Source: JBDTLH01 sp039934875
GTDB taxonomy: Bacteria > Acidobacteriota > Terriglobia > Terriglobales > Acidobacteriaceae
Assembly: GCA_039934875.1 (NCBI GenBank)
Contig: JBDTLH010000055.1
Location: 1-13,060, forward strand
Length of the DNA: 13,060 nt
Direction of reading: 5' to 3'
The notes under the pieces were generated by a model. That model searched no databases. It had not been told where the DNA came from and saw only the letters and a list, made by a program, of their open reading frames with translations. Below are positions 1-8,700 of the stretch, in pieces; within the stretch, counting starts at the first letter, position 1; every line of letters starts with the position of its first letter. Position numbers and translations under genes: made by a program.

Positions 1-2
1 TC

Positions 3-1784
3 ATGGCGCTACTGGTTGTTGTTGCTGCAGGGTGCGGACAAAAGCAGTCCCCCGCCTTGGCGCATGATGCTCCACCTGTGGTCGCCCATGCAGAAGCCGT
101 ATCCCTCTCCAGGCCTCAACACGAAGCTGAAAGCGCTTCTGCCCGGCCTTCGACGCTAATTCGCTTTACGGATGTGACCGCGCTGGCGGGTATTCATTTT
201 CGGCATAACAGCGGCGCCTTTGGGAAGAAGTATCTGCCCGAAACAATGGGCAGCGGAGTCTGCGTTCTCGATTATGACAATGACGGCTGGCAAGACATCC
301 TGTTTGTGAACTCGATGGATTGGCCCGGCCACAAATCAGGGAAGTCTTTTCCTGCCCTCTATCACAACAACCGGGACGGAACATTCACCGACGTGACTCG
401 CCAGGCCGGGCTTGCAGTCGAGATGTATGGATTGGGATGCGCCGCCGCGGATTATGACAATGACGGCTTCGACGATATTTATATTACCGCTCTCGGGGGT
501 AATCATCTCTTCCGCAATCTGGGGAACGGAAGATTTACCGATGTGACCGCCAAAGCCGGCGTTCGCGACCCCGGCTTCGCGACCGGGGCGGTGTGGTTTG
601 ATTACGACAATGACGGCAAGCTGGATCTCTTCGTTTCGCACTATGTGGATTGGTCCATCGCAACCGACCAGTACTGCACGCTCGATGGCAAGAACAAATC
701 GTATTGCACTCCGGAGGCATACAAGGGCCAGAGTGGCAGGCTCTTTCACAACAATGGCAATGGCACGTTTGAGGACGTAACAAAAAAAGCAGGGCTCTAC
801 GATGCGACCAGCAAATCACTCGGCATCGCATTGCTGGACTATGACGGTGACGGCTGGATGGACTTGTTCGTCGCCAACGATACGCAGCCTAACAAACTCT
901 ATCGCAATAACCACAACGGCACGTTTACCGATGTGGCGTTCGCGGCTGGTGTGGCATTCAGCGATGCGGGGAAGGCGCGCGCGGGCATGGGCGCGGATGC
1001 CGCGGATTACGATGGCTCAGGACGGCAGGGCCTGCTCATCGGGAACTTCACCAACGAGAGCATGTCGCTCTATCACAACGATGGCTCCGGATTATTCACC
1101 GACAACGCGGTGCCATCGGGCATCGCTTCGGCGTCAGCCCAATCGTTGACTTTCGGCACGTTCTTCTTCGATTACGATCTGGACGGCCGGCCCGATATCT
1201 TTGCCGCCAACGGACACGTGGCGGGCGACATAAGCGCTGTGCAGCCTGCCACTCATTATGCGGAGTCGCCGCTGCTCTTCCGCAACAAAGGTAATGGGAA
1301 ATTTGAGAATGTATCCGAAAAAGTTGGTCCGGCGTTGCGACAGGCGATCGTCGCGCGGGGAGCGGCCTATTTGGACTTTGACGGCGATGGCGATCTGGAT
1401 CTGGTAATCGCCACCAGCAATGGCCCTGCGAAGCTGCTGCGTAATGACAACGGCAATCAGAACGATATGTTGCGAATCAAAACGATTGGAACAAAGTCGA
1501 ACCGCGACGGGATAGGCGCAAAAGTCACGGTCAAGACCAACCAAGGACTGCGCGTCTTTCAGATGGTGAAGACCGGGTCGAGCTATCTTTCGCAGAGCGA
1601 GTTGCCGTTGACATTCGGGCTGGGCAAGCCGGAGGAAGGGAAGACGGCAAGCTTGCAGATTGTGTGGCCGAGCGGAGTGAAAGAATCAATTTCTAATATC
1701 AAGCCGAACCAGTTCATTACTCTGCGGGAAGGCAAAGGCATTGTTTCAGCGAGGCCCATCATGCTCTCGCGGCCTAAGCATTGA
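3..1784 (+). CDS. CRTAC1-like exported FG-GAP/ASPIC-UnbV beta-propeller protein, probably 5' partial
   Basis: Seven calcium-loop repeats of the DxDxDG type (for example DYDNDGWQD) start near residues 90, 150, 200, 280, 335, 389 and 457, enough for one seven-bladed FG-GAP/VCBS propeller. The fifth is degenerate (DYDGSGRQG). Residues about 488-585 form an ASPIC/UnbV domain with the WPSG motif. The N-terminus is hydrophobic and ends in a lipobox-like VAAGC, so export as a lipoprotein is likely. With the first ATG at base 3 there is no charged n-region, so the real start probably lies left of the window. The family is extracellular or envelope-bound, but its bacterial role is poorly known; the UnbV name comes from a gene of enediyne clusters. 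Its 3' end overlaps the convergent halogenase-like gene by 11 bases. Domain identification is firm; function is unknown. Confidence 0.9.
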   Translation: MALLVVVAAGCGQKQSPALAHDAPPVVAHAEAVSLSRPQHEAESASARPSTLIRFTDVTALAGIHFRHNSGAFGKKYLPETMGSGVCVLDYDNDGWQDILFVNSMDWPGHKSGKSFPALYHNNRDGTFTDVTRQAGLAVEMYGLGCAAADYDNDGFDDIYITALGGNHLFRNLGNGRFTDVTAKAGVRDPGFATGAVWFDYDNDGKLDLFVSHYVDWSIATDQYCTLDGKNKSYCTPEAYKGQSGRLFHNNGNGTFEDVTKKAGLYDATSKSLGIALLDYDGDGWMDLFVANDTQPNKLYRNNHNGTFTDVAFAAGVAFSDAGKARAGMGADAADYDGSGRQGLLIGNFTNESMSLYHNDGSGLFTDNAVPSGIASASAQSLTFGTFFFDYDLDGRPDIFAANGHVAGDISAVQPATHYAESPLLFRNKGNGKFENVSEKVGPALRQAIVARGAAYLDFDGDGDLDLVIATSNGPAKLLRNDNGNQNDMLRIKTIGTKSNRDGIGAKVTVKTNQGLRVFQMVKTGSSYLSQSELPLTFGLGKPEEGKTASLQIVWPSGVKESISNIKPNQFITLREGKGIVSARPIMLSRPKH

Positions 1785-3342
1785 GCTTGCGGTAGAAGCC
1801 GCAGCTATCCAGCATATTTTCAATCTGCTCGCGCGTCGCTTCGACTTTAGAGGCGGAGCGAAGCAGGTCCCGCGGATCGACTGGATACCAATTACGGCGC
1901 GAGCGATTGGAAAGCCCGGCCACGTCAATCGGTGCAATTGCGCGTAGAGCATCTTCGATCAGAGATGCCGATTCCTGCTCAGTGCGCGGGTGGATGGCGC
2001 GCTCGAACAGCTTGCGGCTCTCGGGGCCGAACACTTCATGGTCGTGAAGCAGAAAAGACGGAGCCGATTGCGGCTTGTTGAGTCTGCGCGCGGCCTCTGA
2101 ATAGCTGGCAGCGGCGAAATACAGCAGCGACAAAGCCGTAAATACCGGGAAGTTGTTCATGTTGGCATAGAGGCTTGCGATCAGACCGGAGGTGGCCAGC
2201 AATTCATCCCTGGTCCGAGCGGAGTAGCGTTGCAGGTGCGAATGAAAGCGCGGCGAATTCCAATCCCGCGCAATGATCTCGGCCAGCCTGCCGACGCCCA
2301 GCAGTGCGAGGGGAAAGCCGGTAGAGAGCAGCGGATCGACGAACCCTGCCGCCGAGGGCAGCATCGCCCACTTCTCTCCGCAAGAAACTTCGCTGAGGAA
2401 TGAGAGGCGCAGTACATAGGTAAATGGCCGCTCCGCCTTCGCGCTTGCGAATTGCGCTTTCAGATCGGGAAGCAGTTCTAATAAGTTCTCCCACCCCGCC
2501 GCTCCCTCCGCTAGTTGCAGGCGCGTTGCGGCGGGACCGGTCGCCGCAACGCCGGCGCTCGTGATGCCATTATTGAAGTGGAGCACCCAGATCCAACCGC
2601 CATCAAAAATGTGATGCACCGCCGCATCGTCAACCGGATACGGCGGCTTCTCCGCGTCCGGGTGCGCTTGAATCTCATCCAGACGCTTGACGTGGGAGAA
2701 GTGGCTATAAAGAGCCTGCGTAGCAGGGAAATTCGGCAACGCGGCTTCCGGCAGATGCAGCGCGCGATGCAAGAATCCGCGCGGGCCGCTGGCGTCCACT
2801 ACGAAGCTGGCGCGGAATGTGATCTCCTGTCCATCTTTCGTTCCGGCAAGCGTTACACCATCATTATGGTAAACAAAGCTTTCGAGCTTGACTTCATCAA
2901 AGTAGTCCACTCCCAGAGCTTGCGCTTCGCGAAGCAACAGTTCATCAAAATCCGCGCGGTACCAGTGCGTATCCGCGATTTCATCGTGAGGACTGGCAGC
3001 CACAAGCAGTTGGTTCACGCGCTGCGCATCAGGCGCATCCGGCTGGCCGAGGTGATGATGATAGAAGGTGAAGCCCCGCTTCAGGCCGCACGCAGTCTGC
3101 GGATAGCACCGCTGCCAACTCCCCCACTTCGCAAGCGCCCTGAGCCTTGGCAAGTCATAGCGAATCGCCAGCTCTTCCAGAAGCAGGTTTGATAAGGGAG
3201 TCGATGATTCGCCGATAACAACTCGCGGATGCTTGCCGCGTTCGAGCAGCACGACGGAGTGCCCGAGGCGACGCGCGATCATGGCGATGAGCGATCCCGC
3301 GAAGCCTGACCCCACGACCGCGATATCGTAAATAGAATTCAA
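1774..3342 (-). CDS. Flavin-dependent halogenase-like FAD oxidoreductase
   Basis: The 522-residue protein opens with a Rossmann FAD-binding motif, VVGSGFAGS (residues 9-17), followed by an acidic LLER at the end of the second strand and GESSTPL (44-50), as in tryptophan-halogenase-type monooxygenases. GLKRGFTF (86-93) aligns by eye with the FxxKxGxxF region, making Lys88 the candidate catalytic lysine. WIWVLH near residue 249 sits where halogenases carry WxWxIP, and FVDPLLSTG lies near 334. Halogenases use FADH2, oxygen and halide through a HOCl/lysine chloramine; whether this member halogenates is unproven. TTG at 3342 is chosen as start because it overlaps the upstream TGA as TTGA, has GAGG seven bases before it, and begins close to the FAD motif. 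An upstream ATG at 3366 is possible. It is the last gene of the three-gene operon. No signal peptide is seen, so it is probably cytoplasmic. Confidence 0.85.
   Translation of the reverse strand: MNSIYDIAVVGSGFAGSLIAMIARRLGHSVVLLERGKHPRVVIGESSTPLSNLLLEELAIRYDLPRLRALAKWGSWQRCYPQTACGLKRGFTFYHHHLGQPDAPDAQRVNQLLVAASPHDEIADTHWYRADFDELLLREAQALGVDYFDEVKLESFVYHNDGVTLAGTKDGQEITFRASFVVDASGPRGFLHRALHLPEAALPNFPATQALYSHFSHVKRLDEIQAHPDAEKPPYPVDDAAVHHIFDGGWIWVLHFNNGITSAGVAATGPAATRLQLAEGAAGWENLLELLPDLKAQFASAKAERPFTYVLRLSFLSEVSCGEKWAMLPSAAGFVDPLLSTGFPLALLGVGRLAEIIARDWNSPRFHSHLQRYSARTRDELLATSGLIASLYANMNNFPVFTALSLLYFAAASYSEAARRLNKPQSAPSFLLHDHEVFGPESRKLFERAIHPRTEQESASLIEDALRAIAPIDVAGLSNRSRRNWYPVDPRDLLRSASKVEATREQIENMLDSCGFYRKLNA
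1784..1806 (+). terminator. Hairpin just after the CRTAC1-like stop codon, possible weak terminator
   Basis: AGCTTGCGG (1784-1792) pairs with CCGCAGCT (1799-1806) with one bulged T and a six-base loop. It begins on the last base of the TGA stop. A weak T-rich stretch (ATATTTTC) follows only about eight bases later, so this is not a textbook intrinsic terminator. It lies inside the last codons of the opposing gene, so the pairing may be a by-product of coding. Confidence 0.22.
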
Positions 3343-4316
3343 CTCCGCACCTCGTCGCAATCGCATTCGACGAGAGGCAAGATGATTTGCTGCAGGTTCA
3401 TTTCGCGCAGCCGCTCTATTCGGGAGCGATGGCACGCTGCACATTGGTTAGCGAGCGTATCCGCGTTCCAAAGATCGGCGAAGACGCGACCTCGGTTACG
3501 GCTGATCCCATATTCAAGCGCAGCTTCCAAAATCTCAATGCGAGGCAATGCGAAGTCGCCCTGCCGCGTCAATGCCTCCATTGCGCCATTGCCCGCGCGC
3601 GTGGGGATCAAAGTGGCGGCGGTCGCTCCGCAGTCAAACGCAAAATCCAGTGAACGCTGTGCCCAGGAGAGGGCTTCATCAGCTTTCATAAACGGAGGTT
3701 GCACGAGAATGAACACGCGAAGGGCGATTGCATTACTGCGCAGATAATCGGCGGCGCTGGAAAACTGCTCCAGGGTCATGCGCTTGTTCAAGCGCAGCAG
3801 GACCTCCGGATGAACGGTCTCAAGCCCCATGGCCACTTCCAGTTGGTTTGACAGCAGATCGCGGAAGCGCAGAGAGCCTCGCTTAATGAGCGCGGGATGG
3901 CTTTCCACAATCGTCTGCTCAAACGAAGCCACCTGGTCCGCAATCGCCGGATAATCCTCAATGGGGATTGCATTGCGATCAAAGAAGCTGCCGCCATTGT
4001 AGAGTTTGATCTGCCGCGCAGGCGGAAGTTGTCCCAGGGCGTAGCTGATCTGCTTTGGAATCGCACCCGCGGGCACGGTTTCGGTCAAGCTGTTACGCCA
4101 GAGATCGCACATCACGCAGCGCCAGGGGCACTCACGATTGGTGAGAAACACCGTGGAGACGGGAACGATCTCTCCGCTTGCCGAGCGTTCCTGTTCGGTG
4201 AAGAACGCGTAAGGGCGAGTGGGATCAAGCACTGCGCGTGCGGGGCGGCGGGCGAGAATCCACTCGTCCCTGCCCGCGGCATCAACTGGATAGGATGGCG
4301 CCACGGCTGGTCTCAC
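3339..4316 (-). CDS. Radical SAM protein, Elp3/archaeosine-synthase (TIGR01210)-like
   Basis: The 325-residue protein carries ECPWRCVMC, a CX3CX2C motif (Cys63, Cys67, Cys70) that would hold the 4Fe-4S cluster cleaving S-adenosylmethionine. KLYNGGSFFD, then VESHPALI and MGLETVHPEVL, follow the pattern I recall for the Elp3-like TIGR01210 family, which includes archaeal RaSEA. Four more cysteines occur near the end (Cys292, Cys295, Cys318, Cys320) and could bind zinc or an auxiliary cluster. The start is GTG at 4316, overlapping the TGA of the ligase gene as GTGA. There is no Shine-Dalgarno and no methionine before the cluster motif, so coupled translation is likely. It lies between ligase and halogenase-like genes, which argues for a tailoring step in one pathway rather than tRNA modification. 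Radical SAM assignment is firm; the substrate is unknown. Confidence 0.88.
   Translation of the reverse strand: MRPAVAPSYPVDAAGRDEWILARRPARAVLDPTRPYAFFTEQERSASGEIVPVSTVFLTNRECPWRCVMCDLWRNSLTETVPAGAIPKQISYALGQLPPARQIKLYNGGSFFDRNAIPIEDYPAIADQVASFEQTIVESHPALIKRGSLRFRDLLSNQLEVAMGLETVHPEVLLRLNKRMTLEQFSSAADYLRSNAIALRVFILVQPPFMKADEALSWAQRSLDFAFDCGATAATLIPTRAGNGAMEALTRQGDFALPRIEILEAALEYGISRNRGRVFADLWNADTLANQCAACHRSRIERLREMNLQQIILPLVECDCDEVRS
3350..3353 (-). promoter_or_regulatory. Ribosome binding site deciding the TTG start of the halogenase-like gene
   Basis: On the minus strand GAGG lies seven bases before TTG at 3342, inside the end of the radical SAM gene. Together with the TTGA start/stop overlap it favours this rare start over the ATG at 3366, which would create a 28-base overlap. 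Confidence 0.5.
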
Positions 4317-5632
4317 GAATAAAGCGAAAGGAATTGCTTGCGATATTCCGCCTCTTGAAAGGGCAGCTTGCGGCGCATTGCGGCTTCGGGCAAAGCCCCA
4401 TGCTGAAATCTTCTCTTGGAGAATATCGGCATCTTCAATCCGGTCAGCTTTTCGATTCCGCGAGCGACGATCTCACCCTTGAGGGCATAGAGTTTGCTAA
4501 TGCTGTAATCCGTCAGTTGAATAAAGGGAACCGCCTCCGCTATGGCGATAACGCGGGGCCGCGTGAACGGACTGAAGCTGCTGAACCCGCAGTAATGCGC
4601 CGGAGCGTAGGTGCGCGTGCAGGACCGGCTCAGGCCGCCGCTGTAGGTGAGCGAGTGCTTGATCTTGCCCACGCCCCAGCCCTCCTGATAGAGCATTTGA
4701 TTATTAATGACGCTGCGAATCGTAAGCTCGGGGTTCTCTTCGATGGGATAATCTTTCAGGTTCTCATCGCCGCCGTCGCCATCGAGCAAATAACGCCAGT
4801 CGGGATAGCGTTCGCGGATACCGCGGCATAGGGCAAGCAACATCGTAGCCGACTCTATATCCAGGGGCTTGTAGTCTTCCACGACGCGGATCGTTTCCTG
4901 AGGATTGAGTGATGCGGCATCTGCCTCGATTGTTTCGAGAAATAGTCCCAGACCAAGCGCATCGAGGAATTCGCGCGCCTGCCGCACGTCCGGCCCATCG
5001 CCCAGATCCAGAACAAATGCTTTCAGCCGGCTTAGACTCATGCCGAGCTTTTGCATGACATGGTAAGTGGTAAGAAACACACTGCCACTGTCGATCCCGC
5101 CGGAGAAGCAGACACCGATTGGCTCCTTCGCCGGCACGCGATTCAGCCACTGAGAAATTTCCTCAGCGAGTGCGGCGATATATGCGGCGCCAATCTGCTC
5201 GATATTAGACGGCAGAGTACCCGCCTGGGGCGTAAAGAACCGCGTATAAACGGGGTCAGGATCGGGGCAGCCCACCAGTTGAATCTCGACCACGTGATGG
5301 GCCGGCGCCATCCTGGTATAGCTGGGATGAAACTGGCCATCCAATCCTTCACACTTCAGCCAGTTGTAAATTACATCGATGCGGCTGGCTACGATCAAGA
5401 CCGGCCCTGCCTGCTGCTTGGCAAGAAAATACCGCAGCGGCCGGTCGAGCGAGCGCGCCATCTTTACAGTCTTGCCGGATCGGGCGACTAGAGCAAATGA
5501 TCCCGCGATGTCAGCCATCGCGCTGGCCTGCTTTTCGAGCAACAGCCTTTTCGCTTCTTCAAGCGTTAGATTGTAGATCTGGTTTGCTTCGGGTTCAATC
5601 AGATCAACAACGTTTTCAATGTGTGGATGCAC
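4313..5632 (-). CDS. Asparagine-synthetase-like ATP-dependent ligase without glutaminase cysteine
   Basis: The 439-residue protein has a PP-loop ATP site, SGGIDSGS (177-184), and a second adenylate-binding motif, DGDGGDEN (284-291), typical of the AsnB C-terminal synthetase domain. Residues about 40-90 (IAGSFALVA, SLDRPLRYF, VASRIDVIY) resemble the last part of a class II glutamine amidotransferase domain, but the Met-Cys start and front half are absent. Family members that lack this cysteine, such as beta-lactam synthetase, carbapenam synthetase and lasso-peptide cyclases, activate a carboxylate with ATP and close an amide with a substrate amine. A similar role is inferred. GTG at 5632 is the start: AAGGA lies five bases before it, and an in-frame TAA at 5663-5665 rules out a longer form carrying the cysteine. 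It is the first gene of the operon and diverges from the TPR/propeller gene. Confidence 0.87.
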   Translation of the reverse strand: MHPHIENVVDLIEPEANQIYNLTLEEAKRLLLEKQASAMADIAGSFALVARSGKTVKMARSLDRPLRYFLAKQQAGPVLIVASRIDVIYNWLKCEGLDGQFHPSYTRMAPAHHVVEIQLVGCPDPDPVYTRFFTPQAGTLPSNIEQIGAAYIAALAEEISQWLNRVPAKEPIGVCFSGGIDSGSVFLTTYHVMQKLGMSLSRLKAFVLDLGDGPDVRQAREFLDALGLGLFLETIEADAASLNPQETIRVVEDYKPLDIESATMLLALCRGIRERYPDWRYLLDGDGGDENLKDYPIEENPELTIRSVINNQMLYQEGWGVGKIKHSLTYSGGLSRSCTRTYAPAHYCGFSSFSPFTRPRVIAIAEAVPFIQLTDYSISKLYALKGEIVARGIEKLTGLKMPIFSKRRFQHGALPEAAMRRKLPFQEAEYRKQFLSLYS

Positions 5633-5637
5633 TGTGG

Positions 5638-5642
5638 TCCTT
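5638..5642 (-). promoter_or_regulatory. Ribosome binding site of the asparagine-synthetase-like gene
   Basis: AAGGA on the minus strand sits five bases before GTG at 5632. It is the only clear Shine-Dalgarno of the operon's first gene and supports the GTG start. Confidence 0.55.
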
Positions 5643-5743
5643 AGCTCTATTTTGAAATTAGTTTACGCTCCTTGTTGTGTTTCTAGACCCTCCCGCAGAA
5701 AGGATACAAAGAATGTCCCGCCAGCCTCGGTTCGCAAGTGCCT

Positions 5744-5749
5744 TACAAT
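5744..5749 (+). promoter_or_regulatory. Possible -10 element of the TPR/propeller gene
   Basis: TACAAT differs from TATAAT at one base and lies seven bases before ATG at 5757. No convincing -35 is found at normal spacing, and no Shine-Dalgarno precedes the ATG. If real, transcription would begin at or next to the start codon, giving a leaderless message. This is inference from one hexamer. Confidence 0.2.
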
Positions 5750-5756
5750 CAAATGA

Positions 5757-8700
5757 ATGGTGAGAGTGCCAGCGGAGAGGTTGAGATTCAGCAGCCGATG
5801 GCTGGCGGGAATTGTTTTGTTCGGCGTGTACATCTGTGTGCCGTTGCGGGGATGGGCGGCAGAACAGCCGCATGATTCCGTCGCCGCTGCCCGGCTCAAT
5901 GACGTCGGCGTAGCGCTGATGAACCAGCAGTTCCCTGAGAGAGCTCTCAACAAGTTTGAAGCAGCGCATAAGGCGGACCCGGCTGCCCCGGCCCCCCTGT
6001 TGAATAAGGGGATCGCACTGCTTTACTTGCGCAAGCTGCCGGAAGCAGAGGAGACGTTGAAGCAGGCGGCATCGGTTGCTCCCGGCGACACAGGCATTTG
6101 GTACACGCTGGGATTGACGTATTTGGCGGCAAGCAATCGAGAGCTCGCGATCGAGAGTTTCAAGCACGCGATCCAGCTCGATCCTGCTGACGCGGACAGC
6201 CATTACTACCTGGGGTCGCTCTATCGGGAGCTGAAAGATTACGATAAAGCGATCGCGCAGTTTGAGGATGCTCTACGCCTCAATCCGTTGCATGCCTCGG
6301 CGCAGTTTGGGCTTGCCAGCTCGCTGCAGCGCTCAGGGAAGGTGACGGAGGCGCGGGAGCATCTGAAGCGCTTCCAGCAGATCACTCAAACCAAGGTCGG
6401 CACGCCCCTGACTGCGACCTACGGGGAACAGGGGCACTATGCCGTCGCGCAGGAGATGCGCGCTCCGGAGGCCCCGGTTGGAGCGATGATTCCGGTCACG
6501 TTTGTGGCCGCAACTGGCGCGGGTGGCCCATCATCCTCAAATCCAGGAGCAGGGAGCCGGGCGGGCGGTGGCGTCTGCATTCTTGATATCGAAGGCGATG
6601 GCAAAAAAGATATTGTGGTCATGGGTGACGGCGACTCCGCCGTCCGCGTATATAAATCTCTTCCCAACGGTGTTGAAGAGATTCCCGCGAAGCAGACCGG
6701 ACTCACAGCTAGCGGCCACGCAATCGCGTGTGCGGTGGGTGATTACGACAACGATGGGCGTCCCGATTTGGCGGTCGCTCTGAGCGACCGAATCATTCTC
6801 TTCCACAATTTGGGGGGCGGGAAATTTGCGGATACGACCAAGGCTGTTGGAATTGCGCCCATGAACAACCCGGCTGGATTGACATTTGTGGATTTTGATC
6901 ACGATGGCGATTTGGACCTCTTTGTGGCTGGCGCAGCGCTTCATTCCGGGGCGGGGCCCAACGTACTCTGGCGCAATAACGGCAATTCAACTTTCACCGA
7001 ATGGAGCGCCCCAACCGGGCTTGCGGGGAGCGGAAGCACGACGGGGGTCACACTCTCCGACGTAAACAACGATCGGGCGGTTGATCTGATTGTTACCGGT
7101 GACGGAAATTCGCCGACCATTTACGAAAACACCCGGGAGGGCCCTTTCAAGGCGTTGCCGCTTTATGCGGACGCGAGTCTCAGTCCCACTCGCGGTGTCT
7201 TGGCGTTCGATTTCAATAAAGATGGTTGGATGGACGTTGCGGTCACTCATGCCGGCGCCCCGGGCGTCAGCCTCTGGCGCAACGTTAAGGGCAGCCATTT
7301 TGAGCGGGTGCCGTTGCCCATCACAGACGTCAAAGCAGCGTGGGGTCTTACCGCAATTGACATCGACAACGACGGCTGGATCGATCTCGCGGCCATCGTG
7401 GAAACTGCCAGTGGGCCTGAGCTGCGCATCTGGCGCAATCGCGGGCCGCAGGGATTTGAAGACGTAAGCGACGCTGTCGGCGTGAGTGCTCTCAAGCTCC
7501 ACAATCCACGATCGGTTATCGCCGCCGATGTAAACGGAGACGGCGCAGCCGACCTAATTGTCACGCAGTCCGATGCTCCTCCAATCGTGCTGCGTAACGT
7601 CGGCGGAAATCGCAATCACTCTCTGCGCCTGATGCTGACCGGCTTGGCCGACAATAAATCAGCGATTGGCACAAAGGTGGAAGTGTTCTCGAACGGCCAC
7701 GTGCAAAAATTCGAAGTGGCTGGCGGCTCTGGGTATCTGAGCCAGGGCTCCACCGAAATCATCGCTGGTCTGGGCCAAGCCGACCGGGCTGATGTTGTGC
7801 GCATGTTGTGGCCAACCGGCGTTCCACAAGACGAGCTCGATGTTTTGGCGAACAAGCCCGCGGCGGTTACCGAGCTTGATCGCCGGGGGAGCTCGTGCCC
7901 GACTTTATTTGCCTGGGACGGGAGCAAGTATCAATTTATCTCTGACGTAATCGGCGCCGCCGTGATCGGCCATTGGGTCTCTCCTACGGCAACCAACCAG
8001 GCAGACCCTGATGAATGGATCAAGGTTGACGGTGCGCAGCTCAAGTCGCGTAATGGATACTTCAGCTTGCGATTCGGAGAGCCGATGGAGGAGATCAATT
8101 TCGTTGATCAAGTGCGCCTGGTCGCCGTTGACCATCCGGAAGGAACTGAAGTGTATCCGGATGAGCGGTTCCTCAGCGAGCCGCCGTTTGCGTCTGGAGC
8201 CGCCGTATTGGCTTCTCCGGCGGCGCATCCGCCTGCAGGCGCGTGGGACGATCACGGCCATGATGTGCTTCCTCTACTCGCCGCGCGCGATCACAAGTAT
8301 GTGCGCGATTTCACGAACTTAAGTTATGCCGGATACGCCAACCTGCACGCGCTTACGCTCGATTTAGGCCCGTGGTCGCCGCGGAATCCTCTTCGTCTTT
8401 TCATGGCCGGATTCATCGAATACTTCAGCGCCAGTTCGATGTATTCCGCCTGGCAAACAGGCATGCAGCCCATTGCACCCTATGTCGAAGCGCAGATGCC
8501 AAACGGAAGCTGGAAGCGCATCATCGACGACATGGGTTTCCCCGCCGGCCTTCTGCGGACCATCGTGGTCGATCTCAGCGGCAAGTTGCCGCCGGGCGCG
8601 CGTCGCATCCGCATCAAAACAAATCTGCAAATTTATTGGGACCAGATAAGAGTCGATAATGCTCCGGAGGGCGCCGGCCGAAAAAACGTGAGGCAAACCG

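Noticed and set aside
2515..3192. 225-codon plus-strand frame inside the halogenase-like gene
   Set aside because: It is arginine-rich and domain-free, and the opposite strand carries clear FAD and halogenase motifs over the same bases.
5652..5680. TTGAAA with a 17-base spacer as a sigma-70 promoter for the fusion gene
   Set aside because: The matching -10 would be TTGTGT, which agrees with the consensus at too few positions.
4313..5752. Lasso-peptide cluster reading of the ligase and upstream peptide
   Set aside because: No leader-peptide protease or RRE protein is present, and the candidate peptide lacks a ring-forming acid at core position 7-9 and a proper leader threonine.
5658..6203. 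181-codon minus-strand frame covering the start of the fusion gene and the divergent spacer
   Set aside because: Most of it is antisense to the signal peptide and TPRs, and its product has no family features.
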